A stretch of DNA of 64,000 nucleotides from assembly GCA_943912255.1 (NCBI GenBank), contig CALTTP010000001.1:248001-312000 (forward strand), given 5' to 3'. Below are positions 18,173-28,208 of this stretch, one piece after another. How positions within the stretch are numbered: position 1 is the stretch's first letter; every line of letters begins with the position of its first letter. This DNA is from an uncultured Peptoniphilaceae bacterium (lineage in GTDB: Bacteria; Bacillota; Clostridia; Tissierellales; Peptoniphilaceae). The notes beneath the pieces were generated by a model, which made no database searches, was not told the origin of the DNA, and saw only the letters and a program-made list of their open reading frames with translations. A program made the translations under genes and the position numbers.

Positions 18173-20548
18173 ATGCTTTTACCTTTAATATGGATGAAAG
18201 ATTATTTAGATATAGATAAAGATAGTAAGGAGATTGCAGACAAGGTTACATTATCAGGCTCTCATGTGGAGTCGGTTATGGATTTGAGCAAGGGACTAGA
18301 TAAGGTGATTTCTGCAAAGATTGAAAAAATTGAAAAGCACCCAAATGCAGATAAATTATCCATTGTTTCTTTGGACTATGGATCTGGGAAAATAGATATA
18401 ATTACTGGGGCAAAGAATATGGTGGAAGGAGACTGTGTTGCCTTTGCGCAAGTTGGGGCTAAACTTCCCAATGGACTTGAAATAAAACCCATTGATTTAA
18501 TGGGTATAGAGTCTGCTGGTATGCTTTGTTCCTATGAGGAGTTGGGATTTTCAAAGAATTTGGTTCCTAAAAACTCTCAAGAAGGTATTATCATCCTTGA
18601 AGAAACTAAACCGGGTACGCCTATGGCAGATGTACTAGAACTCAATGAACCTGTTATAGAATTTGAAATTACACCAAATAGACCAGACTGCCTCTCTATT
18701 CTAGGTATGTCTAGAGAAGTTGCTGCAACCTTTAAAAATAGGGTAAGGACTCCAGACTATGATATCCCTAAAGAAGAAGGAGAAATAAAGGATTACTTTA
18801 AAGGTGTCCATATCAATTCTAAGGATTGTTATAGATATATTGGTAGGGTGGTGAAAGATGTAAAAGTTCAGGAATCACCACAATGGATAAAGAATAGATT
18901 GATGCAGGCTGGAATTAGACCTATTAACAATATTGTAGATATTACAAATTTTGTACTTCTTGAACTTGGACAGCCAATTCATGCATTTGATTTGGAAACA
19001 TTGAAATCCAAGGAAATAAATGTGGGGAAACCAGATAGTGATCTAACCTTTACGACTTTGGATAAAGAAGAAAGAAAGTTAAACTCTGAGGATTTAGTTA
19101 TATATGATGGAGAAGAACCAGTAGCAATTGCTGGTGTAATGGGTGGTTTAGATTCGGATGTAAAAGATAATACTAGAAGTATTTTAGTAGAGTCTGCATG
19201 CTTTTCTCCAGATTCCATTAGAAAGACTTCCAAGAGACTGAATTTAAGAACTGAGGCTTCCACAAGGTTTGAGAAAGAAGTGCCAGCAGAACTGTCTAAA
19301 CTTGCCATGGATAGGGTTTGTAATTTAATTGAATTGACTAATTCTGGTACTGTGGTTAAAGGGGAATATGATATTCAAAATATAGAGACAAAGGACATAA
19401 GTCTAGAATTTGAATTTGAAAAAATAAATGAAATTCTAGGTACAAATTTACAGCTACAGGAAATTGTTGGATATTTAAAAAATTTGGAATTTACAACGGA
19501 AGTTAAGGACAATTTGATTAAAATTCAAGTTCCATACTTTAGAACAGATATTCATATAGTTGAAGATATTGCTGAAGAAATAGGAAGATTATACGGATTT
19601 CACAATATTAAACCCCAATCCCTAAGGGGAGGCCTTTTAAGTGGTAATAAGAGCTACCAAAGACAGATAGAGGACAAGATTAAGAGCATTCTTTACGGTT
19701 GTGGACTTTTCGAGGTTATGACCTATTCCTTTATAAGTAAGAAAGCCTATGTAAGGGCAAATATATCCTATACTCCTGAACAATCAATTGAACTGATGAA
19801 TCCATTAGGGGAAGACTTTTCCGTTATGAGAACTACTACTATGACTAATCTATTGGATATTATGGAAAAGAACTCCAAAAATAAGGTGGAAGAGTTAAAA
19901 ATATACGAATTGGCAAACACATTCCACAAAAATTCCAATGGGGTAAAGGAAGAAAAGAAAAAGATAGGATTTGGAATGTATGGAAAGGTGGATTTCTATA
20001 ATCTAAAAGAAGTTGTTGAAACTCTAATGAAAGAACTGGGAATAGGTTCATTAGACTTTAAAGCTTTAACTGATAATAAGACTTTTCATCCCGGTAGAGC
20101 AGCTGAGATTTATATTGGCCATGAAAAAATTGGTGAAATGGGAGAAATATCCTTCCAAATAGCAAAAAATTACGATTTTAACTCTAGAATATATATAGGG
20201 GAATTGGATTTATCCCAAATACTTCCTCATGTAATAAAAAGTCACCAATTTAAGGAAATTATCAAATATCCAGGAATTGAAAGGGATATTGCATTGGTAC
20301 TTTCAAAGGATATAGAGACAAAGACTGTAGAAGACATTATGCTAAGTCTGGGAGGAGAATTATTAAGGTCAGTTGAATTGTTTGACGTATATATAGGGGA
20401 ACATATTGAAGAAGGTAAGAAGAGTTCTGCCTATAATCTAAAATTCCAATCAGAGGATAGAACACTAAGAGAAGACGAAGTTAATAGCTTAATGGATAAA
20501 ATAATATCTGGATTGGAAAAGGAATTAGACGCCCATTTAAGGAGTTAG
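18173..20548 (+). CDS. pheT: Phenylalanyl-tRNA synthetase beta subunit
   Basis: The 791-aa partner of PheS. Domains in order are an N-terminal cap, an EMAP-like tRNA-binding domain (about 40-150, KIEKHPNADKLSIVSLDYG), the B3/B4 editing domain (about 205-390, RPINNIVDITNFVLLELGQPIHAFD), B5 (about 400-470), a catalytic-like core without full class II motifs, and a C-terminal FDX-ACB anticodon domain (KYPGIERDIALVLSKDI to the end). It starts 9 bases after pheS with AGGAGG as ribosome binding site, as usual for this pair. Confidence 0.97.
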   Translation: MLLPLIWMKDYLDIDKDSKEIADKVTLSGSHVESVMDLSKGLDKVISAKIEKIEKHPNADKLSIVSLDYGSGKIDIITGAKNMVEGDCVAFAQVGAKLPNGLEIKPIDLMGIESAGMLCSYEELGFSKNLVPKNSQEGIIILEETKPGTPMADVLELNEPVIEFEITPNRPDCLSILGMSREVAATFKNRVRTPDYDIPKEEGEIKDYFKGVHINSKDCYRYIGRVVKDVKVQESPQWIKNRLMQAGIRPINNIVDITNFVLLELGQPIHAFDLETLKSKEINVGKPDSDLTFTTLDKEERKLNSEDLVIYDGEEPVAIAGVMGGLDSDVKDNTRSILVESACFSPDSIRKTSKRLNLRTEASTRFEKEVPAELSKLAMDRVCNLIELTNSGTVVKGEYDIQNIETKDISLEFEFEKINEILGTNLQLQEIVGYLKNLEFTTEVKDNLIKIQVPYFRTDIHIVEDIAEEIGRLYGFHNIKPQSLRGGLLSGNKSYQRQIEDKIKSILYGCGLFEVMTYSFISKKAYVRANISYTPEQSIELMNPLGEDFSVMRTTTMTNLLDIMEKNSKNKVEELKIYELANTFHKNSNGVKEEKKKIGFGMYGKVDFYNLKEVVETLMKELGIGSLDFKALTDNKTFHPGRAAEIYIGHEKIGEMGEISFQIAKNYDFNSRIYIGELDLSQILPHVIKSHQFKEIIKYPGIERDIALVLSKDIETKTVEDIMLSLGGELLRSVELFDVYIGEHIEEGKKSSAYNLKFQSEDRTLREDEVNSLMDKIISGLEKELDAHLRS

Positions 20549-20549
20549 T

Positions 20550-21104
20550 ATGGAAAATAAAGAAAAACATTCCATTACAATTTTAGGAAAGAATTACAAA
20601 TTGCTTTCTGATAAGTCGGAAGAAGAGATTAAAGAGCTGGAAGAGTTAATTAACAATCAAATCCAGAATATAAAAAAAGATAATAACTCCCTATCCAATG
20701 ACATGATATTCACTTTGACATTGCTTTATTTTGCTGAAGATGTAAATAGAACTAGATCCTATTTAAAGAAACAAGAATCGGAAATCATAGGATTAAAATT
20801 TGAAAAGGAAAATTACAAATCTGCATCGACAGCAAATAACCAAAGGCTAACTGAAATGAAAAAGAAATATGATGAAGTGTTAAAACTTCACAATCAGGGA
20901 AAAACTGATTTAAGTGAATTGAATTCAAAATATCAGAATGTAATTCTTGACTTGAAGAGATTAAAGGAAGATAACAATCGCTTATTAAAAGAAAATGAAA
21001 GTACTAAGAAGACGAATTTAGATTTAGTTAGAAAAAATGATGAGATAAATAGCAAATTAGAAAAAATTATTGATGAATTAATAGAGATTAAGGAAGGTAG
21101 TTAA
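20550..21104 (+). CDS. zapA: Cell division protein ZapA, long coiled-coil form
   Basis: ZapA crosslinks FtsZ filaments. The first 75 or so residues match the family fold (ITILGKNYKLLSDKSEEEIKELEELINNQI, then FTLTLLYFAEDVNR). The remaining 110 residues are a highly charged helical region with heptad character, making 184 aa, clearly longer than the roughly 85-130 aa of common ZapA proteins. Its place after pheT matches other Firmicutes. It starts 1 base after pheT, and its stop overlaps the next ATG by one base. Confidence 0.82.
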   Translation: MENKEKHSITILGKNYKLLSDKSEEEIKELEELINNQIQNIKKDNNSLSNDMIFTLTLLYFAEDVNRTRSYLKKQESEIIGLKFEKENYKSASTANNQRLTEMKKKYDEVLKLHNQGKTDLSELNSKYQNVILDLKRLKEDNNRLLKENESTKKTNLDLVRKNDEINSKLEKIIDELIEIKEGS

Positions 21105-23407
21105 TGAAAGATTTTCCTGAAATACTTGCTCCTGTTGGAGATATGAATATGTTAACTGCAGCTATAAAAGCAGGAGCAAGTGGGGTTTATCTCGGCGGGA
21201 ATCTATATTCTGCAAGAGCCTATGCAACAAATTTTAATACTGAGGAACTTAAAAAAGCCGTGGAACTATGTCATCGTCGAGGGGTAAGGGTCTATGTAAC
21301 AGTTAATACTTTATTTCATGATGAGGAATTAGAAAAGGTAGTTAATTTTGTAATAGATCTTTACAATATGGATGTTGATGGAGTTATTATCCAGGATCTT
21401 GGACTTTTTAAACTTCTGAAAAAGTATGTTCCAGATATGGATATACATGCCTCCACTCAAATGAATATAAATAATTACTATGGAGCAAAGATATTACAGG
21501 AACTGGGCTTTAAAAGAGTGGTTCTAGCAAGGGAAACTCCTTTTGAAGAGATTGAAAAAATCTGTAAAGAGCTAGATATTGAAGTAGAAGTATTCGTTCA
21601 TGGCTCCCTTTGTGTAAGTTGCTCAGGACAATGCTTAATGAGCTCCTATTTAGGGAACAGAAGTGGAAATAGAGGTAGATGTGCTCAGCCTTGTAGAATA
21701 GATTATAAGCTATTAAAGGCAGATAAAAAGGAAATAAATAGCCGCTATGGATATAATTCATTCATAAGTCCTAAGGATTTATCCGCCATTGAAAATATTG
21801 AGAAATTAAAAGAAATCGGAGTGGAGTCCTTTAAAATAGAAGGGCGCATGAAAAAGCCTGAATATGTTTATAATGTTGTAAAATCCTATTATGACAGGGT
21901 CCATGGATATGAATATGACAAAAACAGATTGAAAGAAGTTGCTCTAAGGGGATATACCCAAGGTACAATTTATGGAGATTTTGGTAGAGAATACGTAGAA
22001 TTAGATAGACAAGATGGTAAAAAGGGTCTAGAAGTAGGACATGTAGTAGAAGATAGAAATAAGAGGGCAATAGAATTTAATCTAGATGTGAATTCCAAGG
22101 ACATTTTGCTTTTAGAGACAGAAAAAGGGAAGACAATACCCTATACTCTCAAGAAAGATTTTAAAAGGGGAGACAGGGTATTTGAAAAGTATTTCTTCGA
22201 TTTAAAAATTGGTTCTAAAGTGATTAGATCCAGTTCTTCTAAGCTCTTAGATGAAATTGAAAGTATAGATTTAGATATAAAACAGGAGATATATTTAAAG
22301 TTTACTGGAAGATTAGGCGATAATCCTAAACTGTATTTGAAATACAAAGATATTGAATTGACTGAAGTTTCAGATTATAGGATTATGAAGGCAATAAATA
22401 GTCCCATTGATAAAATGGATGTTTTTTCTTCCTTGAAAAAGCTAGGAAACACAGACTATTATGCTAAAAATATAGATATAGAAATGGACGAAAATATATT
22501 TATACCTGTTAAGGTTCTAAACCGAATTAGAAGAGATGCCATTTCTCAATTGGATTTTAAGCTTACAAATTATCATGATAGGCGACCTTTAGGCCATGTG
22601 AAACTTGAGACATTGCCTTTAACAGATATAAGTAATGGAATAATTTCTGTTAATTTAGAAGGGGTAAGGGAAAACTCTGAAAGTGAAAATCACTATGGAG
22701 ATATCTATGTAGATAGTCTGGGAAATAATTTGGAAGGAAAATATTACAAACTTCCAAGGCTTATCTTCTCAAAGGATTTAGAAAAATTGACTCTAGAGCT
22801 TAAAAAATACAACTTCCAAGGTTTTTTAATAAATAATCTTGGAGATATCCAATACATTAGAGAAAATTTTCCAGAAAAGAAAATCGTAGGTGATTATGGC
22901 CTAAATGTTCTAAATATATATAGCTTTAAATTTTTAGAGAGCTTAAAACTAGAGAGGATTACTCTATCTACGGAATTGAATTTGGATCAGTTGAATTATA
23001 TTTTGAATTTTGTAAGTAATAAGTATGAGATTATCGTACATGGACCTTTAATTTCCATGATAATGAAACACTGTCCTTTTTCCGTTATAAAAAACTGTAA
23101 GAATGATGAGGATTGTGAATTTTGTAATTTTAATAGGGGATATCTGGAAAACAAGAAGAATGAACAGTTTAAAATTATAAGGAAAGATGGATATAGCGAA
23201 TTGTATCATAATAAGCCACTGTTTGCTTACAATCTTATTCATAAGATTCGATTTATATCCAATGGAAGTGTAAGAGTAATTGACGATGGAAGTACATCTA
23301 ATTTAGCAAAGATATACTTTAAAAGGATTAATGGTAAAAAGGAAGAAGAAAATGTCTTTGATATAGACAAGTATACTACTGGACATTTTGAAAAGGGGAT
23401 TGAATAG
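21104..23407 (+). CDS. U32 family peptidase with DUF3656-type C-terminus
   Basis: A 767-aa protein of the U32 family, whose members include RNA-modifying proteins such as RlhA (23S rRNA hydroxylation) and TrhP (tRNA). The N-terminal barrel shows PVGDMNMLTAAIKAGASGVYLGG, HASTQMNINN, the cysteine-rich VHGSLCVSCSGQCLMSS and GNRGRCAQPCR. Those cysteines likely hold an iron-sulfur cluster. The longer C-terminal part resembles the DUF3656 region of RlhA-like proteins, so an rRNA role is more likely than proteolysis. It is coupled to zapA and mutS2. Confidence 0.85.
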   Translation: MKDFPEILAPVGDMNMLTAAIKAGASGVYLGGNLYSARAYATNFNTEELKKAVELCHRRGVRVYVTVNTLFHDEELEKVVNFVIDLYNMDVDGVIIQDLGLFKLLKKYVPDMDIHASTQMNINNYYGAKILQELGFKRVVLARETPFEEIEKICKELDIEVEVFVHGSLCVSCSGQCLMSSYLGNRSGNRGRCAQPCRIDYKLLKADKKEINSRYGYNSFISPKDLSAIENIEKLKEIGVESFKIEGRMKKPEYVYNVVKSYYDRVHGYEYDKNRLKEVALRGYTQGTIYGDFGREYVELDRQDGKKGLEVGHVVEDRNKRAIEFNLDVNSKDILLLETEKGKTIPYTLKKDFKRGDRVFEKYFFDLKIGSKVIRSSSSKLLDEIESIDLDIKQEIYLKFTGRLGDNPKLYLKYKDIELTEVSDYRIMKAINSPIDKMDVFSSLKKLGNTDYYAKNIDIEMDENIFIPVKVLNRIRRDAISQLDFKLTNYHDRRPLGHVKLETLPLTDISNGIISVNLEGVRENSESENHYGDIYVDSLGNNLEGKYYKLPRLIFSKDLEKLTLELKKYNFQGFLINNLGDIQYIRENFPEKKIVGDYGLNVLNIYSFKFLESLKLERITLSTELNLDQLNYILNFVSNKYEIIVHGPLISMIMKHCPFSVIKNCKNDEDCEFCNFNRGYLENKKNEQFKIIRKDGYSELYHNKPLFAYNLIHKIRFISNGSVRVIDDGSTSNLAKIYFKRINGKKEEENVFDIDKYTTGHFEKGIE

Positions 23408-25780
23408 ATGAATAAGAAGGCTTTGAAGATTCTTGAATTTGATAGAATAAGGGATAGATTAGTTGGGCATGCATCTTCAAACCTAGGGAAGAAATTGGCT
23501 AGAGAATTAGAACCCATTACAGATAAGGATACTATTGTTGGAAATTTAAAAGAGAGTGAAGAGGCTCTATCCCTAATTTATGCTTTGGGAAGGCCTCCAA
23601 TTTACGAAATACAAGACTTTCGTCTATTGCTTAGGCATGTAGAAAAGGGAGGCAGTTTAGATAATAGGGAGCTATTAGATGCAGGGGTTCTCCTAAGATC
23701 AGTTCAAGATACGAAAAAATATTTTAATGAAAATGAAGATAATCTAGAAAAATATCCAATAATTGGAGAGGTGATAAGCTTATTAAAGCCCTATCCAAAT
23801 ATTGAAAGGGAGATTAGCAACGCCATTATTTCTGATACGGAAATAAGTGACAATGCTAGTTCCGAGTTAAAAAGAATTAGACGAGAAATTATATCCAAAA
23901 CCGATTCTATAAGAGTGAAGCTAAATCAGATTCTCAAGTCTCAAAGTTCTCAAAAATTGCTTCAAGATTCCTATGTTACTGTACGAGATGGAAGATATGT
24001 TATTCCTGTTAAATCAGAGAATAAGTCCTCAGTTAAAGGTATAGTTCATGACCAGTCCAGTTCGGGACAAACTGTGTTTATTGAACCGATTTCCGTAGTT
24101 GAAATAAATAATGATATTAAGACTTTACAGATAAAGGAAGCAGATGAGATCAAAAGGATTTTAAAAGAATTATCCAATCTGCTTTTAAATGTTCAAAAGG
24201 ATATAATTTCCAATCAAAAAAATATGGCTCAATTGGATTTTGTCTTTGCTAAGGGATCTTTGGGAATCGATATAAATGGAATTAAGCCAGAAGTTAACGA
24301 TATAGGTGTGGTGGATATGAAGAGTGCAAGGCATCCTCTACTGAATCCAAAAACTGTAGTGCCTATAGATTTTCATATAGGCGAGGAGTATAACACCTTA
24401 GTCATTACTGGGCCTAACACTGGTGGGAAGACAGTCACTTTGAAAACTTTAGGACTATTGACCATTATGACTCAATCTGGGCTTTTAATTCCATGTAAAG
24501 AAGATACAAAAATGGCTATATTCAATGAAGTATATAGCGATATTGGGGATGAGCAAAGCATCGAACAGTCATTAAGTACTTTCTCTTCTCATATGACAAA
24601 TATAGTAGATATATTACAAAATGTAGACGAAAATTCCTTAGTATTATTTGATGAGCTGGGAGCTGGTACAGATCCTACTGAGGGTGCAGCCCTGGCTATA
24701 TCCATCCTTAGTAGACTTTTAAGAAGGAATATTAGAACTGTAGCAACGACTCACTATTCTCAGTTAAAACTATTTGCTTTAAATACGCCAGGAGTAAAGA
24801 ATGGATCTGTGGAATTTGATGTTAAAACCCTAAGTCCCACTTTCAAACTCACTATAGGAATTCCTGGTAAGTCCAATGCCTTTGAAATTTCTAGAAGATT
24901 GGGCCTTTCAGAGAATATTATTACAGATGCAAAAAGGTTTATTCCAGAGGAGGAACAATCCTTTGAAGATATTCTAAATCAAATTGATACCGATAGAAAA
25001 GAAATTGAAGAGAGTAAAAAAAGACAAGTCAAATTAGAAGAAGAGGTTTCCAACCTTAAAAAGAGATTGGATTTTGAAATTGAAAAATCTAAGCAGGAAA
25101 GAGAGAACATCATAGAAGAGGCTGAAAGGGAAGCCTATGAGATTTTAAGAAATGCAAAAGAGGATTCTGCTGAACTTTTAAAGGAACTTAAATTCTTAAG
25201 TAATTCAAGAAATGAAAATGTAGCTTCTAAAGCTGTAGATATTGAAAATAGATTTAATAAACGCTTAGGCAGTAAATCGGAAAATGAGTCAATTCTTAAA
25301 GTCAATAAGAAATCTAATAAAGAGGATATTAAATTAGGAGATAGTGTTGAGATTCTAGGAATAGGGGAAGTTGGAGAAGTTGTCACAGAACCTAATAGAA
25401 AGGGAGAAGTTCAGGTGCAAGTAGGTATTATGAAAATAAATGCCAATATAAAGAATTTGAAGCTTGTGGAATCTGAAGAAGAAAAAAATGCTAATTATAG
25501 TATAAAGAGCATCATTCAATCTAAAGCAGGGTCCAATGTGAAAAGAGAATTGGATCTTAGAGGCAAAAATATTGAAGAGGCAATTTATGAGATTGATAAA
25601 TTCCTAGATGATGCTTATATAGTTGGTGTTAAAGAACTTTCTATTATTCATGGTAAGGGTACTGGAGTTTTAAGAAAAGGGGTTCAAGAATACCTTAGAA
25701 CTCATAGATTGATTAAAAAGTACAGAGATGGAGAATTCAATAAGGGAGGTCATGGAGTCACCATTGTAGAGTTAAAGTAG
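23408..25780 (+). CDS. mutS2: MutS2 ATPase with C-terminal Smr domain
   Basis: A 790-aa MutS-like ATPase without the mismatch-binding domain. In Firmicutes it suppresses homologous recombination and also acts on collided ribosomes (RqcU). Seen in order are an N-terminal core/lever region, Walker A GPNTGGKT near residue 338, the signature STFSSHMTNI, Walker B LVLFDELGAGTDPTEG, a long coiled-coil (about 515-620), and the Smr domain at the end (ELDLRGKNIEEAI, IIHGKGTGVLRKGV). ATG 23408 is the base after the U32 gene stop. The two genes are commonly adjacent. Confidence 0.96.
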   Translation: MNKKALKILEFDRIRDRLVGHASSNLGKKLARELEPITDKDTIVGNLKESEEALSLIYALGRPPIYEIQDFRLLLRHVEKGGSLDNRELLDAGVLLRSVQDTKKYFNENEDNLEKYPIIGEVISLLKPYPNIEREISNAIISDTEISDNASSELKRIRREIISKTDSIRVKLNQILKSQSSQKLLQDSYVTVRDGRYVIPVKSENKSSVKGIVHDQSSSGQTVFIEPISVVEINNDIKTLQIKEADEIKRILKELSNLLLNVQKDIISNQKNMAQLDFVFAKGSLGIDINGIKPEVNDIGVVDMKSARHPLLNPKTVVPIDFHIGEEYNTLVITGPNTGGKTVTLKTLGLLTIMTQSGLLIPCKEDTKMAIFNEVYSDIGDEQSIEQSLSTFSSHMTNIVDILQNVDENSLVLFDELGAGTDPTEGAALAISILSRLLRRNIRTVATTHYSQLKLFALNTPGVKNGSVEFDVKTLSPTFKLTIGIPGKSNAFEISRRLGLSENIITDAKRFIPEEEQSFEDILNQIDTDRKEIEESKKRQVKLEEEVSNLKKRLDFEIEKSKQERENIIEEAEREAYEILRNAKEDSAELLKELKFLSNSRNENVASKAVDIENRFNKRLGSKSENESILKVNKKSNKEDIKLGDSVEILGIGEVGEVVTEPNRKGEVQVQVGIMKINANIKNLKLVESEEEKNANYSIKSIIQSKAGSNVKRELDLRGKNIEEAIYEIDKFLDDAYIVGVKELSIIHGKGTGVLRKGVQEYLRTHRLIKKYRDGEFNKGGHGVTIVELK

Positions 25781-25788
25781 GAGTAATA

Positions 25789-27483
25789 ATGAAAATTTTA
25801 TTGACATCTATGAATACAAAGTACATTCATAGCAATATAGCAATACGGTATTTAAAGGATTCAGTATATCCAAAATACAATTGCGATTGTAAGGATTTTA
25901 CTATAAATCAAAGTAGCGATGAGATAATTTACGAAATTTTGAGAAGAAATTACAATATTATAGGTTTTTCAACCTATATATGGAATGTGGAAAAGACTTT
26001 AGAAATATCTGAAAAATTAAAATTGATAGATCCTAATCTGATTATCCTATTGGGAGGTCCTGAAGTTTCTTTTAATTCTAAAGAGATTGTAAAGAATCAC
26101 CCCTATATTGATTTTATAATGTCAGGGGAAGGAGAAGAATCTTTTCCAAAACTATTGGATTATTTACATGGTAATTGCGAAAATATTCCTTCAGGTGTTG
26201 TAACTATGGATAGGAATCAAGTCATAGGTGATGGCCTTTATCAAAGAGTGGATTTGAAGAATTCACAAATAGAGTACACTAAGGAATATATTAAAGATAA
26301 GAAGATTGTATATTATGAGACTTCCAGGGGCTGTCCCTACAACTGTGAATTTTGCCTTTCTTCGGCAACGGGAAAAGTAAGATTTTACCCTTTGGATAAA
26401 TGTTTTAAGGATATAAGGTTTTTTTTAGATGAAGAGGTACCCTTAGTAAAATTTATTGACAGAACCTTTAACTTCAATAAGGAGAGGAGCCTGAAGCTTT
26501 TAAACTTTATTATAGAAAACGACAATAAGATTACAACCTTTCATTTAGAGATTCACCCTCAATTGATAGATGAGGACTATCTTCATCTATTTAAAAGGGC
26601 AAGAAAGGACTTGTTTCAATTTGAAGTTGGGGTACAGTCCACTAATACAAAAACTTGTCATGCAATTAGAAGGGTAGGAGATTTTGAAGGGATTAAAAAG
26701 GTTTGTAGGGAAATTATGTCCTATGAAAATATACATTTACATTTGGATTTAATAGCAGGGCTACCCTATGAGGATTTAGAAAGTTTAAGAAAATCCTTTA
26801 ACGATATTATTTCCATTAAACCAGATAAATTGCAGCTTGGATTTTTAAAAGTTTTAAAGGGGTCTCCCATTTATGATAAAACTGAGGAATTTGAAATTGT
26901 CTATGATCCAAAATCTCCCTTTGAAGTAATATCCACTAAGTGGATTTCATATATGGAGTTGCAAGAAGTAAAAAAAATCGAGGTGATTTTGGATAAATAC
27001 TACAATGAAGGATATTTTTCAAAGACCTTAAATTATCTATTTTCTAATATTTATCCTGATTATTACTCTTTTTTTTGGGATTTTGCCCAGTATTGGGATA
27101 AGCAAGATTATTTTTTAAGAAATCATTCTAGGGATAGTCTTTATACAATTTTCAAGGACTTTTTTGCTTTTAAAGAATTTGAAAATTCCAATCTTTTGTT
27201 AGATTTACTTATTCATGATTATGTTATTACCAATGGTAAAATACCTTTTTTCCTCAAGGCTGGAAGGGTTGAGAGTTCCACACAACATGATCTTTTAAAA
27301 AATGAAAGGGTCTTAAGCTTGATTGGAGAAAGGGATGTACCTGCAAAAAAATTGGTGAAAGAGTATATTTTTATAAAGTACGATTTCAATATATGCTCAG
27401 AGGATTTTCCAAAAGAGGATTTAGTTTTGTTGTATAGAATTAAAGATAGGGTATATTATAATTTAACGGGGTACTGGAGGTAA
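25789..27483 (+). CDS. B12-binding domain radical SAM protein
   Basis: A 564-aa enzyme with an N-terminal cobalamin-binding Rossmann domain (MKILLTSMNTKYIHSNIAIRY, IILLGGPEVSFN) and a central radical SAM domain with CPYNCEFC near residue 185. The C-terminal region of about 180 aa matches what is called DUF4080 in similar proteins. The substrate is unknown. The family includes methylases and ring-forming enzymes, so no specific reaction can be assigned. It lies 8 bases after mutS2 and 2 bases before a membrane protein gene. Confidence 0.85.
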   Translation: MKILLTSMNTKYIHSNIAIRYLKDSVYPKYNCDCKDFTINQSSDEIIYEILRRNYNIIGFSTYIWNVEKTLEISEKLKLIDPNLIILLGGPEVSFNSKEIVKNHPYIDFIMSGEGEESFPKLLDYLHGNCENIPSGVVTMDRNQVIGDGLYQRVDLKNSQIEYTKEYIKDKKIVYYETSRGCPYNCEFCLSSATGKVRFYPLDKCFKDIRFFLDEEVPLVKFIDRTFNFNKERSLKLLNFIIENDNKITTFHLEIHPQLIDEDYLHLFKRARKDLFQFEVGVQSTNTKTCHAIRRVGDFEGIKKVCREIMSYENIHLHLDLIAGLPYEDLESLRKSFNDIISIKPDKLQLGFLKVLKGSPIYDKTEEFEIVYDPKSPFEVISTKWISYMELQEVKKIEVILDKYYNEGYFSKTLNYLFSNIYPDYYSFFWDFAQYWDKQDYFLRNHSRDSLYTIFKDFFAFKEFENSNLLLDLLIHDYVITNGKIPFFLKAGRVESSTQHDLLKNERVLSLIGERDVPAKKLVKEYIFIKYDFNICSEDFPKEDLVLLYRIKDRVYYNLTGYWR

Positions 27484-27485
27484 TT

Positions 27486-28208
27486 ATGAATATATTTGAG
27501 GATTTTTTTCATATACAACAAAAAACTTTAAAACGGACTTTTAAAAACCCTAGATATATAATTATAGTATCCGCAATAATAATTGCAGGTGTAATAGCAA
27601 CAAATATTCTATCCAATATACTATTGGGTCTCTTTCAAGGAATTGGATATTTATCTGGAACCCTAGTATATCTTTTAAGGATTTTTATAATTGGTTTTTT
27701 GATGTCCATTCTCTATAGAGCAGTAAAGGATAGCCAGAGTATTAATCTTTATCAAAATCAGTACTTTGGTCAGATTGGATTTAAGCTTTTGCAAATAGGA
27801 GGATTTATTATTTATATATTAAACTTCTTTCTTAGACCTATAACTGGTAGATATTATGAATTTTTGTATTTACTGGCCTTGGTAATATTTAATCCCCTTC
27901 CAGAAACAATATACCTGGAGGATTATGATGGTTTAAACTCTTTTATTCACAGCGGCAAGTTTATTAAGGAAAATATAATCAATTGGGGAATACCTAATAT
28001 TTTGATTTCTTTGATATTTTATTTTGCAACGAGAAATAGAAGTTTACTTGAGGCTTTGAATTTGAAAGATATTAAAAGCATTGCAATAAGCTTATTAATT
28101 GTCCTTGGTGTGGGGATTTATATGATTTACAGAGGTATGCTATTCGATGAATTAAATAATTCATCTAGGAGAAAAAGAGAATTTATGAGGAATTTTAGGG
28201 ATGAATAA
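27486..28208 (+). CDS. Uncharacterised membrane protein
   Basis: I do not recognise this 240-aa protein. It has about six hydrophobic segments (near residues 23-45, 55-77, 92-112, 122-140, 160-180 and 195-218), a basic N-terminus, and a highly charged C-terminal tail (RRKREFMRNF) predicted in the cytosol. There are no catalytic motifs. It overlaps the TPR gene by 8 bases and follows the B12-radical SAM gene by 2 bases, so the three genes form one transcription unit. Confidence 0.75.
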   Translation: MNIFEDFFHIQQKTLKRTFKNPRYIIIVSAIIIAGVIATNILSNILLGLFQGIGYLSGTLVYLLRIFIIGFLMSILYRAVKDSQSINLYQNQYFGQIGFKLLQIGGFIIYILNFFLRPITGRYYEFLYLLALVIFNPLPETIYLEDYDGLNSFIHSGKFIKENIINWGIPNILISLIFYFATRNRSLLEALNLKDIKSIAISLLIVLGVGIYMIYRGMLFDELNNSSRRKREFMRNFRDE

